NCBI RefSeq assembly: GCF_003946015.1
Contig: NZ_RHNU01000012.1
Location: 1-64,000 of the forward strand
Reading direction: 5' to 3'
DNA: 64,000 bases
Origin: Companilactobacillus insicii
GTDB taxonomy: Bacteria; Bacillota; Bacilli; Lactobacillales; Lactobacillaceae
Position 1 is the stretch's first letter. The number at the start of each line of letters is the position of its first letter. The translations under genes and the position numbers were made by a program. This document shows, one piece after another, positions 55,626 to 64,000 of this stretch. A model generated the notes under the pieces. The model did no database searches. It had not been told where the DNA came from and saw nothing but the letters and a program-made list of their open reading frames with translations.

Positions 55626-57128
55626 ATGGAAAAAAAGGTAAAGAAATTTAGTATGCCTTCGGCGTACACAATTCTATTTTTCTTAATTATTGTGGTTGCC
55701 GTACTGACATGGATCATTCCAGCCGGCGAATATGCTACAACAAAAGCGGGAAATATTATTGCTGGTACATATAAAGCGCGTGCAAGCAGTCCCCAAGGTA
55801 TTTGGGATGTCTTCTTAGCACCTATCAACGGTATGGTTGGTACTGACTTGACCGAAGGTTCGATCTCTGTATCACTATTTATTTTGGTTATTGGTGGTTT
55901 TCTAGGAGTTGTTAACAAAACTCGAGCATTAGATGACGGTATTGCTACAGTTGTTAGGAAAAATGCCGGTAAAGAAAAAGCACTTATTCCCATTTTAATG
56001 ACATTATTTGCTATAGGTGGATCTACATATGGTATGGGTGAAGAGACAATCGCATTTTACCCAATTTTGATACCAGTTATGATCAGCGTTGGGTATGATT
56101 CGATTACAGCTATTTCTCTTGCTCTAATCGGTTCACAAATTGGATGTTTGGCATCAACAGTTAATCCATTTGCAACAGGTGTTGCTTCACAAACAATCAA
56201 TATCTCACCTGGTGATGGATTGATTCCTCGTTTTATTTTACTTATTATCACTACAGCAATTAGTATTATTTTTGTTATGCGTTATGCTGACAAAGTTAAA
56301 AAAGATCCAAGTAAATCCTATGTATTTGAACGTCGTCAAAAGGATCTTGAAGAATTCTCAACAGCAGATAAGTCAATTGATGACAAGTTATCTAAGAAAC
56401 AAAAGGGAGTTCTCTGGTTATTTGCTTTAACATTTGTAATTATGATTCTTGGCTTGATTCCTTGGACAAGTTTAAATTCAAGTTGGACATTCTTTGATGA
56501 CTTTACAGCTTGGTTTACTAAGATTCCATTCTTGGGTGCTTTAATTGCTCAAGATTTTGCACCACTTGGTACATGGTACTTTACTGAGATCACAGCATTG
56601 TTCTTCATGATGTCAGTTATCATTATGTTTATGTTTAGAATGAAAGAATCAGATTACATTACTGCGTTTATGAATGGTATGAGTGAATTCATGAGTGTTG
56701 CTATTATTGTTGCTGTAGCTCGTGGTATTCAAGTTATTATGAATAATGGATACATTACAGCGACAGTACTACATGCTGGTGAGACTGGACTTCAAAATCT
56801 TTCATCAGGTATTTTTATTGTATTAACATATATTTTCTATATTCCTATGTCATTCTTGATTCCTTCTACATCAGGCTTAGCTGCTGCTACAATGGGAATC
56901 ATGGGACCTTTAGGTAAGTTCTCTGGTGTTGATGGTTCATTAGTTATCACAGCTTACCAAGCTGCGTCAGGACTAGTTAACTTGATTACGCCTACATCAG
57001 GTATCGTTATGGGTGCTCTAGCAATTGGACACGTTGATATCGTTACATGGTGGAAGTATATTTGGAAACTAATTGCAATATTGTTTGTTGTTATTGCAGC
57101 ATTCTTAGTTATTGTTTCAATGATGTAA
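55626..57128 (+). CDS. YfcC-family transporter, copy 2
   Basis: 500 aa paralogue of the protein at 53334-54845, alignable along its full length (same IIPAGEYATTKAGNIIAGTY segment, written here as 20 residues, and the same C-terminal PTSGIVMGALAIGHV core), with many conservative differences. SD AGGGAGGG. Only 33 nt separate it from pepV and no terminator is visible, so the two are probably co-transcribed. That suggests import of dipeptides or of an amino acid linked to dipeptide metabolism. Confidence 0.88.
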   Translation: MEKKVKKFSMPSAYTILFFLIIVVAVLTWIIPAGEYATTKAGNIIAGTYKARASSPQGIWDVFLAPINGMVGTDLTEGSISVSLFILVIGGFLGVVNKTRALDDGIATVVRKNAGKEKALIPILMTLFAIGGSTYGMGEETIAFYPILIPVMISVGYDSITAISLALIGSQIGCLASTVNPFATGVASQTINISPGDGLIPRFILLIITTAISIIFVMRYADKVKKDPSKSYVFERRQKDLEEFSTADKSIDDKLSKKQKGVLWLFALTFVIMILGLIPWTSLNSSWTFFDDFTAWFTKIPFLGALIAQDFAPLGTWYFTEITALFFMMSVIIMFMFRMKESDYITAFMNGMSEFMSVAIIVAVARGIQVIMNNGYITATVLHAGETGLQNLSSGIFIVLTYIFYIPMSFLIPSTSGLAAATMGIMGPLGKFSGVDGSLVITAYQAASGLVNLITPTSGIVMGALAIGHVDIVTWWKYIWKLIAILFVVIAAFLVIVSMM

Positions 57129-57161
57129 TTTGTATTACAAAAGATTGAAGGGGGTTTCAAA

Positions 57162-58496
57162 ATGGAAACATTTATCACAGATAAGGTTCAAGAAGATGCA
57201 ATTAAGGAATTAGGCAAGGTTGTTGCTGTTCCATCATATTGCGAAGACGCGGTAGAAAATGCGCCTTTTGGACCTGGACCAAAGAAAGCCTTGGATACTG
57301 TCCTAAAAGTTGCTGAGTCAATTGGTTATAAAACATTCGAAGATTCTGAGGGATATTATGGATACGCTGAAATTGGTGAAGGCAAAGAAATCTTTGGATT
57401 AGTTTGTCATATGGATGTTGTTCCAGCTGGTAATCTTGATGCTTGGAATACAAAACCATTTGAAATGGTTGAAAAAGACGGTAAATTATTCGGTCGTGGT
57501 ACTCAAGATGATAAAGGTCCGAGTGTGGCTTCACTGTTTGCTGTTAAATCAATTATGGACGCTGGGCATACTTTTAATAAGAGAATCCGCTTTATCTTTG
57601 GTACAGATGAGGAAACACTCTGGAGATGTATGGCACAGTACAATAAGAAAGAATCACCAATTGATATGGGAATTGCTCCTGATTCAGAATTTCCACTAAC
57701 ATACGCTGAAAAAGGTCTACAACAATCATATCTAACAGGTCCTGGTTCTGATGAATTGAGTTTGAAACTAGTTAATGCCTTCAATGCTGTTCCCGGTAAA
57801 GCTATCTATGATGGTCCGAAGCAGGAAGAAGTAATGTCTGCTCTTGAGGATCATAAGTTTGATGCTGAAAAAGTTGATGGTGGCATTGAAGTTAAAGGTA
57901 ATTCAGTTCACGCCATGAATGCTCCTCAAGGAACTAACGCTGTTGTTAGACTCGGTATAGCATTAGCTGATGTATTCCCAGATATTCAAGTACTTCAATT
58001 TTTGAAGAAATTTGGTGAAGACGCTAATGCAACTAATTTGTTAGGTGATGTATCTGATGATGTGTCAGGTAAATTGACGTTTAATATTTCAAGCTTAGAA
58101 ATCAATTCAAAAGAATCACGTCTACAAATTGATATGAGAATTCCAGTAAAGATAGATCATGATGAACTAGTTCAAAAGGTTGCGGACGCTGTTAAGCCTT
58201 TTGATATGAAATATGAGAACTTTGATTATGTTGCTCCATTATACGTACCAACAGATACAGATTTGGTTAAGACTTTGATGTCAACATATCAAGATGTAAC
58301 TGGTGATACTGAATCTAAACCAGCAATTTCAGGTGGTGCAACATTTGCAAGAACAATGAATAATTGTGTTGCTTTTGGTGCAATGTTGCCTACAACACCA
58401 GATTTCATGCATCAAGCCAACGAAAACTGGAGTAAGGCAGATATGCGTAAAGCAATGGAAATTATTGCAGAAGCAGTATATCGTTTGTGTGTATAG
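57162..58496 (+). CDS. pepV: Dipeptidase PepV
   Basis: Zn dipeptidase (M20 family) that hydrolyses a wide range of dipeptides in lactic acid bacteria. 444 aa. Metal and catalytic residues: H83 and D85 in CHMDVVPAG, D116 in GTQDDKG, and E150/E151 in GTDEETLWRC. The C-terminal half holds the lid domain and a final metal ligand region with FMHQANE. SD AAGGGGG. Operon partner: YfcC copy 2. Confidence 0.95.
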   Translation: METFITDKVQEDAIKELGKVVAVPSYCEDAVENAPFGPGPKKALDTVLKVAESIGYKTFEDSEGYYGYAEIGEGKEIFGLVCHMDVVPAGNLDAWNTKPFEMVEKDGKLFGRGTQDDKGPSVASLFAVKSIMDAGHTFNKRIRFIFGTDEETLWRCMAQYNKKESPIDMGIAPDSEFPLTYAEKGLQQSYLTGPGSDELSLKLVNAFNAVPGKAIYDGPKQEEVMSALEDHKFDAEKVDGGIEVKGNSVHAMNAPQGTNAVVRLGIALADVFPDIQVLQFLKKFGEDANATNLLGDVSDDVSGKLTFNISSLEINSKESRLQIDMRIPVKIDHDELVQKVADAVKPFDMKYENFDYVAPLYVPTDTDLVKTLMSTYQDVTGDTESKPAISGGATFARTMNNCVAFGAMLPTTPDFMHQANENWSKADMRKAMEIIAEAVYRLCV

Positions 58497-58545
58497 AAAG
58501 TAAGTTTTGTAATATCCAAGAGATTATTATAAAATAATTTATAGC

Positions 58546-58578
58546 AAAAAAGGATCGCTACGGCGATCCTTTTTTATT
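58546..58578 (+). terminator. Intrinsic terminator of pepV
   Basis: AAGGATCGC / GCGATCCTT stem with TACG loop, preceded by A and followed by T tracts. Confidence 0.92.
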
Positions 58579-58720
58579 TTTTTAATCTAATAAGACATAA
58601 AGTTTGTCTTATATTGATAAATTAGTTAGTTTAAAGGTAAGAGAAAACGTTGGATTTTTCAAAATGTCTATTCATTTGTCAAGAAAGGATATTGCAAGAT
58701 TAGCTTGCGGGTGAATTTTT

Positions 58721-60025
58721 ATGTTCAATTTTAATACACAACCTATTAAATATAAATTCCAAGGAGAAATGACCGTTCCTGGAGATAAGAGTATTGCACA
58801 TAGAGCAATTATTTTAGCATCTTTGGCTAAGGGAGTTACACAAATTAGTAACTTTTCATTTTCTGAGGATCTCACAACAACCGTTAAATTGTTTCAAAAT
58901 CTCGGAGTAAAAATGCATGTAGAACCAACTACTAAAGATATGATAATTAAGGGATCAAATCACAATTTTAAACCAGTAACTCATAATTTGAATTTGAATA
59001 ATGTAGGTGAGTTGCAAAGCTTAATTATGGGAATGTTGGCTACAGTTCCGGATACTTATACGCTTCAAGGTGGTGAGTTTCTAAGCAAGCGTCCATCGGA
59101 TAATTTGGCAACTTTATTATCTGATATGGGTGCAGATTTAACCAGATTATCAGATAATTATTTGCCGCTTCAAATCAAAGGATCAGATAATTTGCGTGGA
59201 ATAATCTATCAACAAGATATCGCAAGTGCTCAAATAAAAAGTGGATTGATATTTGCTAGTTTATATGCTAATTCAGAAACGGAAATACTAAGAAAAATGC
59301 CTACTCGGGATCATACAGAAGTTTTAGCCAATTATTTTGGAGCTGATATCACAACTAAACCGGATTTGATCGTGGTTAATCCAAAGAATACGGAATTAAC
59401 GGGAAAAAATTTGACGATTCCCGGTGATTTTTCCTCAGCTGCTTTGTACATTGCTGGTGCTTTATTATCTAAAGATAGTGAATTGACACTACATCAAGTT
59501 GGACTGAATTCTACACGAACTGGAATGTTGGATGTTGCTCGCCAGATGGGTGCAACAATCAATATAATTAACCGTTCGACTAATAGCGTTGAGCCGTATG
59601 GTGATTTAATTGTTAGAAGTCAGAAGCTTCATGGAACGACTATTACTGCGGAACAGGTACCGTTTATTATTGATGAAATTCCAATTATTGCGTTAATGGC
59701 ATCTCAAGCAAGTGGTACGACGGTTATTGAAGATATTCATGATGTACATTTGCAAATTAGTGATCGCATTAGAAATATGCGTGTTGAGTTAGCAAAATTG
59801 GGTATCGTTATGGAAGTTAATGATGATTCTATCGTTATTCAAGGTAATCAAACAATTAACGTAAAAGATGATGTTGATAGTCATAATGATCATCGTATCG
59901 CTATGATGTTATGTATTGCCTCCAATTTAACTGCTACACCGTTTCAGATAAAAAACATCGAGGCAATTGATATTTCATATCCTGATTTCATATCGGATAT
60001 GAGAAAGGTCTTAGTTGGAGCATAG
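58721..60025 (+). CDS. aroA: 3-phosphoshikimate 1-carboxyvinyltransferase (EPSP synthase)
   Basis: Sixth step of the shikimate pathway: shikimate 3-phosphate plus PEP to EPSP. 434 aa, two-domain inside-out barrel. PEP/S3P-binding GDKSIAHRA at 21-29, SKRPSDN near 119 in place of the commoner GD.SL.KRP, and the C-terminal DSHNDHRIAMM. The SD is GGGTGA. A solitary aro gene; the rest of the pathway is not in the window. Confidence 0.94.
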   Translation: MFNFNTQPIKYKFQGEMTVPGDKSIAHRAIILASLAKGVTQISNFSFSEDLTTTVKLFQNLGVKMHVEPTTKDMIIKGSNHNFKPVTHNLNLNNVGELQSLIMGMLATVPDTYTLQGGEFLSKRPSDNLATLLSDMGADLTRLSDNYLPLQIKGSDNLRGIIYQQDIASAQIKSGLIFASLYANSETEILRKMPTRDHTEVLANYFGADITTKPDLIVVNPKNTELTGKNLTIPGDFSSAALYIAGALLSKDSELTLHQVGLNSTRTGMLDVARQMGATINIINRSTNSVEPYGDLIVRSQKLHGTTITAEQVPFIIDEIPIIALMASQASGTTVIEDIHDVHLQISDRIRNMRVELAKLGIVMEVNDDSIVIQGNQTINVKDDVDSHNDHRIAMMLCIASNLTATPFQIKNIEAIDISYPDFISDMRKVLVGA

Positions 60026-60101
60026 TTTTATGCTTCTTTTTTTTACTCTCTTGACGTATGATGAGTGTAACGAAAATTATGTAAGGGGTTACCAAAAATA
60101 T

Positions 60102-60953
60102 ATGATTAAATTAATTGGAACTGATTTGGATGGAACGCTGCTTGATAGTTATAGTAGAATTTCACCTGAAAATGTGGAATCCATTCGCCAAGCGGTGGCT
60201 TCTGGATTAGTTTATTCCGCTTGTTCAGGAAGAACATTATATTCAGTTAATAAGTTTTTTAAGAATGATCTGAAAGTTCCTGGCTATAAAGTGGTTTTAA
60301 ATGGTGCAGTTGTCATTAATCCTGAAGGGGACAGGGTTATTAATGCGCCATTGTCTCATGACTTAATCGAGGAGATTTTGAAGCGTTCGGAATTTAGCAA
60401 TTTTAAGATAGTTTTAGATGGACTTGATTATACTCAAGTTTATGATCCAACTAGAAATTGGACGACCTATTTTGAGGGAAACAGTCGCCATAATTTGCAT
60501 GCTAGTTCTATTAATGAATTGCGTGAAAAGAATGATGATCCTAATTTTGATATCTATAAGATTTGTTTTAGTGCCTCTCCTGATAGATTGCCAGAGTTAC
60601 AAAAAAAATTGGAATCATTCACTTCTTTACCAGTAACTATTAGTCGTTCAGGCAATGATTATTTTGAAATTAATGCTCAAGATATAACAAAACTTTCAGC
60701 TTTACAAAGAATTTCTGAACTTGAAAGTATTCCTATTTCACAGTTTATGTGTTTTGGTGATTACGGTAATGATTATGATATGATTCGTGAAGTCGGATAT
60801 GGTGTTGCTATGGGAAATGCCATTGAAAAAGTAAAAGATGTAGCGTGGAAAGTTAGCAAAAGCAATAATGAAAATGGTGTTGCGGTAGTTATAAAACAAG
60901 TTCTTGACGGTTATTTTGATGGTAGTGCTGGCAAGAGTGATTTGGATATTTGA
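60102..60953 (+). CDS. Cof-type HAD-superfamily hydrolase
   Basis: Mg-dependent phosphatase acting on small phosphorylated metabolites (sugar phosphates, FMN and others). 283 aa. Motif I DLDGTLLD with D8/D10, motif II SACSGRT near residue 43, and motif IV GDYGNDYDM near 222. C2B-type cap between motifs II and III. The start at 60102 (MIKLIGTDL) fits the family; the frame runs upstream to 60015 into aroA, and the nearest SD-like AAGGGG is rather far. Confidence 0.9.
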   Translation: MIKLIGTDLDGTLLDSYSRISPENVESIRQAVASGLVYSACSGRTLYSVNKFFKNDLKVPGYKVVLNGAVVINPEGDRVINAPLSHDLIEEILKRSEFSNFKIVLDGLDYTQVYDPTRNWTTYFEGNSRHNLHASSINELREKNDDPNFDIYKICFSASPDRLPELQKKLESFTSLPVTISRSGNDYFEINAQDITKLSALQRISELESIPISQFMCFGDYGNDYDMIREVGYGVAMGNAIEKVKDVAWKVSKSNNENGVAVVIKQVLDGYFDGSAGKSDLDI

Positions 60954-61030
60954 TGGATTTGTTGAATGGCATTTGGTTATAGACTAAATGTATGATTACA
61001 TATCATCACGTGTTTTTTGCGAAAAACATC

Positions 61031-61059
61031 TTGTTAAATATCTAGATGCGATATACAAT
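61031..61059 (+). promoter_or_regulatory. Promoter of the PTS genes
   Basis: TTGTTA (61031-61036), 17-nt spacer, TACAAT (61054-61059). A cre-like TGAAAACGGTTTACA (61071-61085, one base longer than consensus) follows at about the start point. Upstream at 61011-61028 lies a 7-bp inverted repeat (TGTTTTT / AAAAACA). Confidence 0.55.
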
Positions 61060-61140
61060 CTAGTTGTTAATGAAAACGGTTTACAAAAATGTTTCTTATA
61101 AAAAACAATTAATAAATTTATTAATAGAGGAGCACTAATA

Positions 61141-61452
61141 ATGGCTGAAAAAACAATTATGTTGTGTTGTGCAGCAGGTTTGTCTACTAGTTTGTTAGTT
61201 TCAAAGATGCAAAAAGCTGCTGAGTTGAACGGTATAGATGTTAAGATATTTGCCACATCAGCGGCGGATGCCGATGCCAAATTGGACGAAGAAATTCCGG
61301 ATGTGTTGATGCTTGGACCACAGGTTAGATATCTTGAAGGCCAATTTAAAGATAAGTTGAATATTCCAGTAGAAGTTATTAATATGCAAGACTATGGAAT
61401 GATGAATGGTGAAGAGGTCTTTAAACGTGCGGTTTCTCTAATTCATGAATAA
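61141..61452 (+). CDS. PTS lactose/cellobiose-type EIIB
   Basis: 103 aa phosphocarrier of the lactose/cellobiose PTS family. The phosphocysteine loop MLCCAAGLSTSLLV has adjacent Cys9 and Cys10, with Cys10 in the usual catalytic position before A-A-G-[LM]-S-T. GPQVRYLEGQFK near residue 61 is also typical. SD AGAGGAG. Forms a small operon with an EIIA and an RpiR regulator, but there is no EIIC in the window. Confidence 0.93.
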   Translation: MAEKTIMLCCAAGLSTSLLVSKMQKAAELNGIDVKIFATSAADADAKLDEEIPDVLMLGPQVRYLEGQFKDKLNIPVEVINMQDYGMMNGEEVFKRAVSLIHE

Positions 61453-61490
61453 CAAATTGTTAGAAAGTCGATTTCTTTGGAGATACTATA

Positions 61491-61898
61491 ATGACTGAAA
61501 ATCAACATCACGAAGATGAACAATTAGAAGTGATTATGGGATTGATTATCAACGGAGGTAATGCAAAAAGCTCTGCTTTTGAAGCTATTCAAGCTGCTAA
61601 AGAAAGTGATTTTGCAACTGCAGAAGAGAAGTTAAAAGAATCTAATCAATTTTTAGTAAAGGCTCATGATGTTCAATCTAAAATGTTAATAAACGAAGCT
61701 AATGGTCATAAAACTACGGTTTCATTATTAATGGTTCATGCCCAAGATCATATTATGGATGCTATTACATTTAAAGATTTGGCAAACGAGATTGTTGAGC
61801 TGTATAAGAAATTAGCCTCACAAAATAGTTTTATTTTCAATGAAGCTGGGAAACTAATCCCTGGCTTTTTATTTTTAGTTTTATTTATGCGCTTGTGA
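61491..61898 (+). CDS. PTS lactose/cellobiose-type EIIA with anomalous C-terminal tail
   Basis: 135 aa. Residues 10-107 match EIIA of the Lac family, with the phosphorylated His83 in MVHAQDHIMDAI and the N-terminal IMGLIINGGNAKS. The family usually ends shortly after the third helix (VELYKK, about residue 107). Here the frame continues for 28 residues into a hydrophobic tail (PGFLFLVLFMRL) whose DNA contains a terminator-like hairpin (61843-61876), so the tail may be a recent read-through. SD TTGGAGA. Confidence 0.87.
   Translation: MTENQHHEDEQLEVIMGLIINGGNAKSSAFEAIQAAKESDFATAEEKLKESNQFLVKAHDVQSKMLINEANGHKTTVSLLMVHAQDHIMDAITFKDLANEIVELYKKLASQNSFIFNEAGKLIPGFLFLVLFMRL
61843..61876 (+). terminator. 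Terminator-like hairpin inside the EIIA coding end
   Basis: AAGCTGGG (61843-61850) pairs with CCTGGCTT (61860-61867) including G-U pairs, followed by TTTATTTTTAG. It lies upstream of the annotated EIIA stop codon and before the rpiR-type gene. Confidence 0.55.
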
Positions 61899-61920
61899 CG
61901 AATATCAGGGGGGTATTTGA

Positions 61921-62700
61921 ATGTTCCCATATCAAAAGGTTCATGATCTTAATAAGTTGGAACTTATTGTATACAAATATATAGTTGGACACTTAAAAGA
62001 AGTTGAAAATCTGACAATTAGAGATTTGGCAGCACAAACACAAGTTTCAACTACAACGATTTTACGTTTTTTGAAAAAAATGGATTACGGAGGATTTTCT
62101 GAATTTAAATTTGCTTTAAGACAGAATCAGAATCAACCGATCAGAGAATTTAATGATAGTAGTGTTGAACCAATTCAAAACTTTTTTAGAGTAATAGCTA
62201 AGGAAGGTACTTTTGAAGAAAAGATTAATAGAGCTGCTCAAATGATCAATGCTGCTGATTTAATATTGTTTTTTGGTATTGGAAATAGTGGCAGAATTGC
62301 TCAGTATGGTTCTAGCTTATTGTCGAGTTATGGTATCTATTCATTGCCTATTGTAGATCCATTTCAGCCAAAGCCTCTAGCAGACCACGATTTTTCCAAG
62401 ACGCTTTTGATAACAGTCTCAATATCAGGGGAAACAAAAAGTTCGTTACAACAAACTAAATATTATAAAAAAAATGGCGCTGCTACAATTGCTTTAACTG
62501 CTAACTCTTATTCTACTTTGAATCAAATTGTTGATTTTCCAATTTCATATGACATTCCTCAAATTAGAAATGGTCAGATAAATGTCACAACGCAAGTACC
62601 AATCTTGTATATCTTAGAACAGATTTCAAGTAATGCTTATCATAAAATGATTGGGCATCCTAACAATGATATTGAATCAAATATTACAAGCGATGAATAA
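61921..62700 (+). CDS. MurR/RpiR family transcriptional regulator
   Basis: 259 aa: N-terminal HTH_6 domain (1-77; LTIRDLAAQTQVSTTTILRF recognition region) and a C-terminal SIS sugar-phosphate binding domain (about 105-240; FFGIGNSGRIAQYGSSLLSS and TVSISGETKSS). Such regulators control PTS and sugar operons in response to phosphosugars. SD AGGGGGG. Directly downstream of EIIB/EIIA, so it likely controls them. Confidence 0.92.
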   Translation: MFPYQKVHDLNKLELIVYKYIVGHLKEVENLTIRDLAAQTQVSTTTILRFLKKMDYGGFSEFKFALRQNQNQPIREFNDSSVEPIQNFFRVIAKEGTFEEKINRAAQMINAADLILFFGIGNSGRIAQYGSSLLSSYGIYSLPIVDPFQPKPLADHDFSKTLLITVSISGETKSSLQQTKYYKKNGAATIALTANSYSTLNQIVDFPISYDIPQIRNGQINVTTQVPILYILEQISSNAYHKMIGHPNNDIESNITSDE

Positions 62701-62776
62701 ATAAGTGTGAATTTCTTGATAGATTTTTCGTAATCGGTTAATTTGTGTATAAACAAATAATGAAGGAGGGAATATT

Positions 62777-63937
62777 ATGACAAATTATAGTTTAGGAATT
62801 GAAGATTTTGATAAGTTTTACGATTTGTATTTGTATTCCTTCAATCGTAAAGATAGTGAACAAAAAAGAAACGCTTTACTTACTAGATATAAGCACTCAC
62901 TAGTATATGGAATAATGAATGGGAATAAATTAGGCAGTGGTTTGTTAAGTATTCCTTTTACTGTAAATTTTCATGGGGTTACCTATCATATGAACGGTGT
63001 TGGTGATGTTATGAGTGCACCTGAATTTGCAGGACAAGGTGGAGCAGGAAAACTTATTAATACCGCTATGGAAGACATGTATAATAACAATGTAACGTTG
63101 TCATATCTAGCACCATTTTCGTTCAAATTTTATCGGCAATTTGGTTATGAGCATGTTTTTGATCATGTCATTATGGGAATTCCCAGCAATGAATGGACAC
63201 ATATCAAGCCACCTAAGTCAGGACATGTTGAAAGAGTATCTTTAAGTGAAGTTCCAGTTTCTGCTAGAAAGTTATACAACAATCACAATTCTTTAGGTGG
63301 AGTTATTCGTGACGATTGGTGGTGGGACCACATGGCTTATAAACATTCGGATTGGTTTGCTGCTCTTTATTACGAAGATGACGACAGTTTAAGTGGGTAT
63401 CTTTTCTATTCAAAAGAAGGTCCAATACTTAAAATTCATGAATGGCTTACTAAAGACCCTGATAGCTATCGGGCATTAGCTAATTTTATTACTAAACATC
63501 AGTCTACATTTGAACAGTTTGTATATGAATCTGATGATTCAGAGGTTAAATCTGATTTATTAGATGAACCCAAAATTGCTGATGTAAGAACGGTTCCATA
63601 TATGTCAGCCCGGATTGTTAACTTAAAGAGTTTTGTTATGAAATATCCGTTTATTAAATACAATTTGGATCCCATTGTAATTGATGTTAAGGATTCGTTG
63701 AAGTGGAATAATGGTCGATGGAAGTTGTCGATAAGTAAGGGTAAGGTTAAATTTGAGAAAACCCAAGACTCTTGCAATATTCAGATTAGTATTGAGACTC
63801 TGACAAAGGCGATGTTTGGGACACGTCAATTGGATTCTTTGGCGCACTATGGTGCAGTTCAAGGCGATGCAATGTCAATTGACAGTTTGAGCCATGCACT
63901 AGTTGTTGAAAAGCCTCAATTGAGAGATTATTTCTAA
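62777..63937 (+). CDS. Eis-like GNAT N-acetyltransferase
   Basis: 386 aa, the length of the Eis family (tandem GNAT plus SCP2-like C-terminal domain). N-terminal acetyl-CoA site GVGDVMSAPEFAGQGGAGKLI near residues 75-95, APFSFKFYRQFGYEHVF near 112-128, and a C-terminal sterol-carrier-like domain with LDSLAHYGAVQGD. In mycobacteria Eis acetylates aminoglycosides; the substrate in lactobacilli is unknown. SD GAAGGAGGG. Own transcription unit, ending in a strong terminator. Confidence 0.9.
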   Translation: MTNYSLGIEDFDKFYDLYLYSFNRKDSEQKRNALLTRYKHSLVYGIMNGNKLGSGLLSIPFTVNFHGVTYHMNGVGDVMSAPEFAGQGGAGKLINTAMEDMYNNNVTLSYLAPFSFKFYRQFGYEHVFDHVIMGIPSNEWTHIKPPKSGHVERVSLSEVPVSARKLYNNHNSLGGVIRDDWWWDHMAYKHSDWFAALYYEDDDSLSGYLFYSKEGPILKIHEWLTKDPDSYRALANFITKHQSTFEQFVYESDDSEVKSDLLDEPKIADVRTVPYMSARIVNLKSFVMKYPFIKYNLDPIVIDVKDSLKWNNGRWKLSISKGKVKFEKTQDSCNIQISIETLTKAMFGTRQLDSLAHYGAVQGDAMSIDSLSHALVVEKPQLRDYF

Positions 63938-63973
63938 AAAAACACCAGTGAAAAAAATCACTGGTGTTTTTTT
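63936..63973 (+). terminator. Intrinsic terminator after the Eis-like gene
   Basis: AACACCAGTGA / TCACTGGTGTT perfect stem with A and T tracts. Nothing further is seen to the end of the window. Confidence 0.93.
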
Positions 63974-64000
63974 ATGATGCAGACTTAGGATCGGAAAGTT

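Noticed and set aside
1-64000. CRISPR arrays, insertion sequences, prophage genes, rRNA or tRNA genes
   Set aside because: No regularly spaced repeats, transposase or integrase motifs, or rRNA-like or tRNA-like sequences were recognised when reading the window; tRNA detection by eye is not exhaustive.

Overview
The window is a low-GC, gene-dense Firmicutes chromosome segment. Gene content and order (RNase J1 with RpoY, EF-Tu / trigger factor / ClpX / YsxC, YlbG-RsmD-CoaD-SepM, ComEA-ComEC-HolA, PepV, D-lactate dehydrogenase, lactate permease, tyrosyl T-box leader, PyrR-type leader, cre sites) point to the family Lactobacillaceae, probably a Companilactobacillus-like lineage; the genus is inference. 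I see no rRNA, tRNA, CRISPR array, transposase or prophage gene. It reads as backbone chromosome with a few accessory operons.

Layout. 1-3.8 kb (minus): lipid kinase, rnjA, rpoY, def. 4-11 kb: a TPM-like membrane protein, cre-controlled D-lactate dehydrogenase, and the pyruvate dehydrogenase operon pdhABCD behind an extended -10 promoter with a cre-like site. 11-24 kb: UPF0223 protein, inositol-phosphatase family protein, typA, then ftsW-ylbG-rsmD-coaD-sepM, comEA-comEC-holA, convergent rpsT, then rpsO, rnjB and a TPR protein. 25-31 kb: tuf, tig, clpX, ysxC and a LytTR/DUF3021 pair. 31-39 kb: a tyrosine T-box leader ahead of tyrS plus an NhaC-type transporter, then a PyrR-type leader with two near-identical protein-binding hairpins ahead of pyrBCFED. 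39-43 kb: L-lactate permease, a GNAT protein and an APC amino-acid permease.

43.4-51.1 kb holds the most distinctive block: ptb-buk-lpdV-bkdAA-bkdAB-bkdB-leucine dehydrogenase. Together these encode a complete route from branched-chain amino acids through 2-oxoacids and acyl-CoAs to acyl-phosphates and branched short-chain acids plus ATP. The divergent APC permease is a candidate importer. The window therefore carries two full 2-oxoacid dehydrogenase complexes, each with its own E3.

51-64 kb is accessory: a PadR regulator with a repeat-rich DUF4097-type protein, two paralogous YfcC-family transporters around an unknown membrane protein and followed by pepV, then aroA, a Cof-type HAD phosphatase, PTS IIB and IIA genes lacking a IIC gene with an RpiR-type regulator, and an Eis-like acetyltransferase. 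Most transcription units end in clear intrinsic terminators. Several start codons were chosen by Shine-Dalgarno (SD) position, including TTG starts for typA, sepM, holA and pyrC and GTG starts for ftsW and rpoY.
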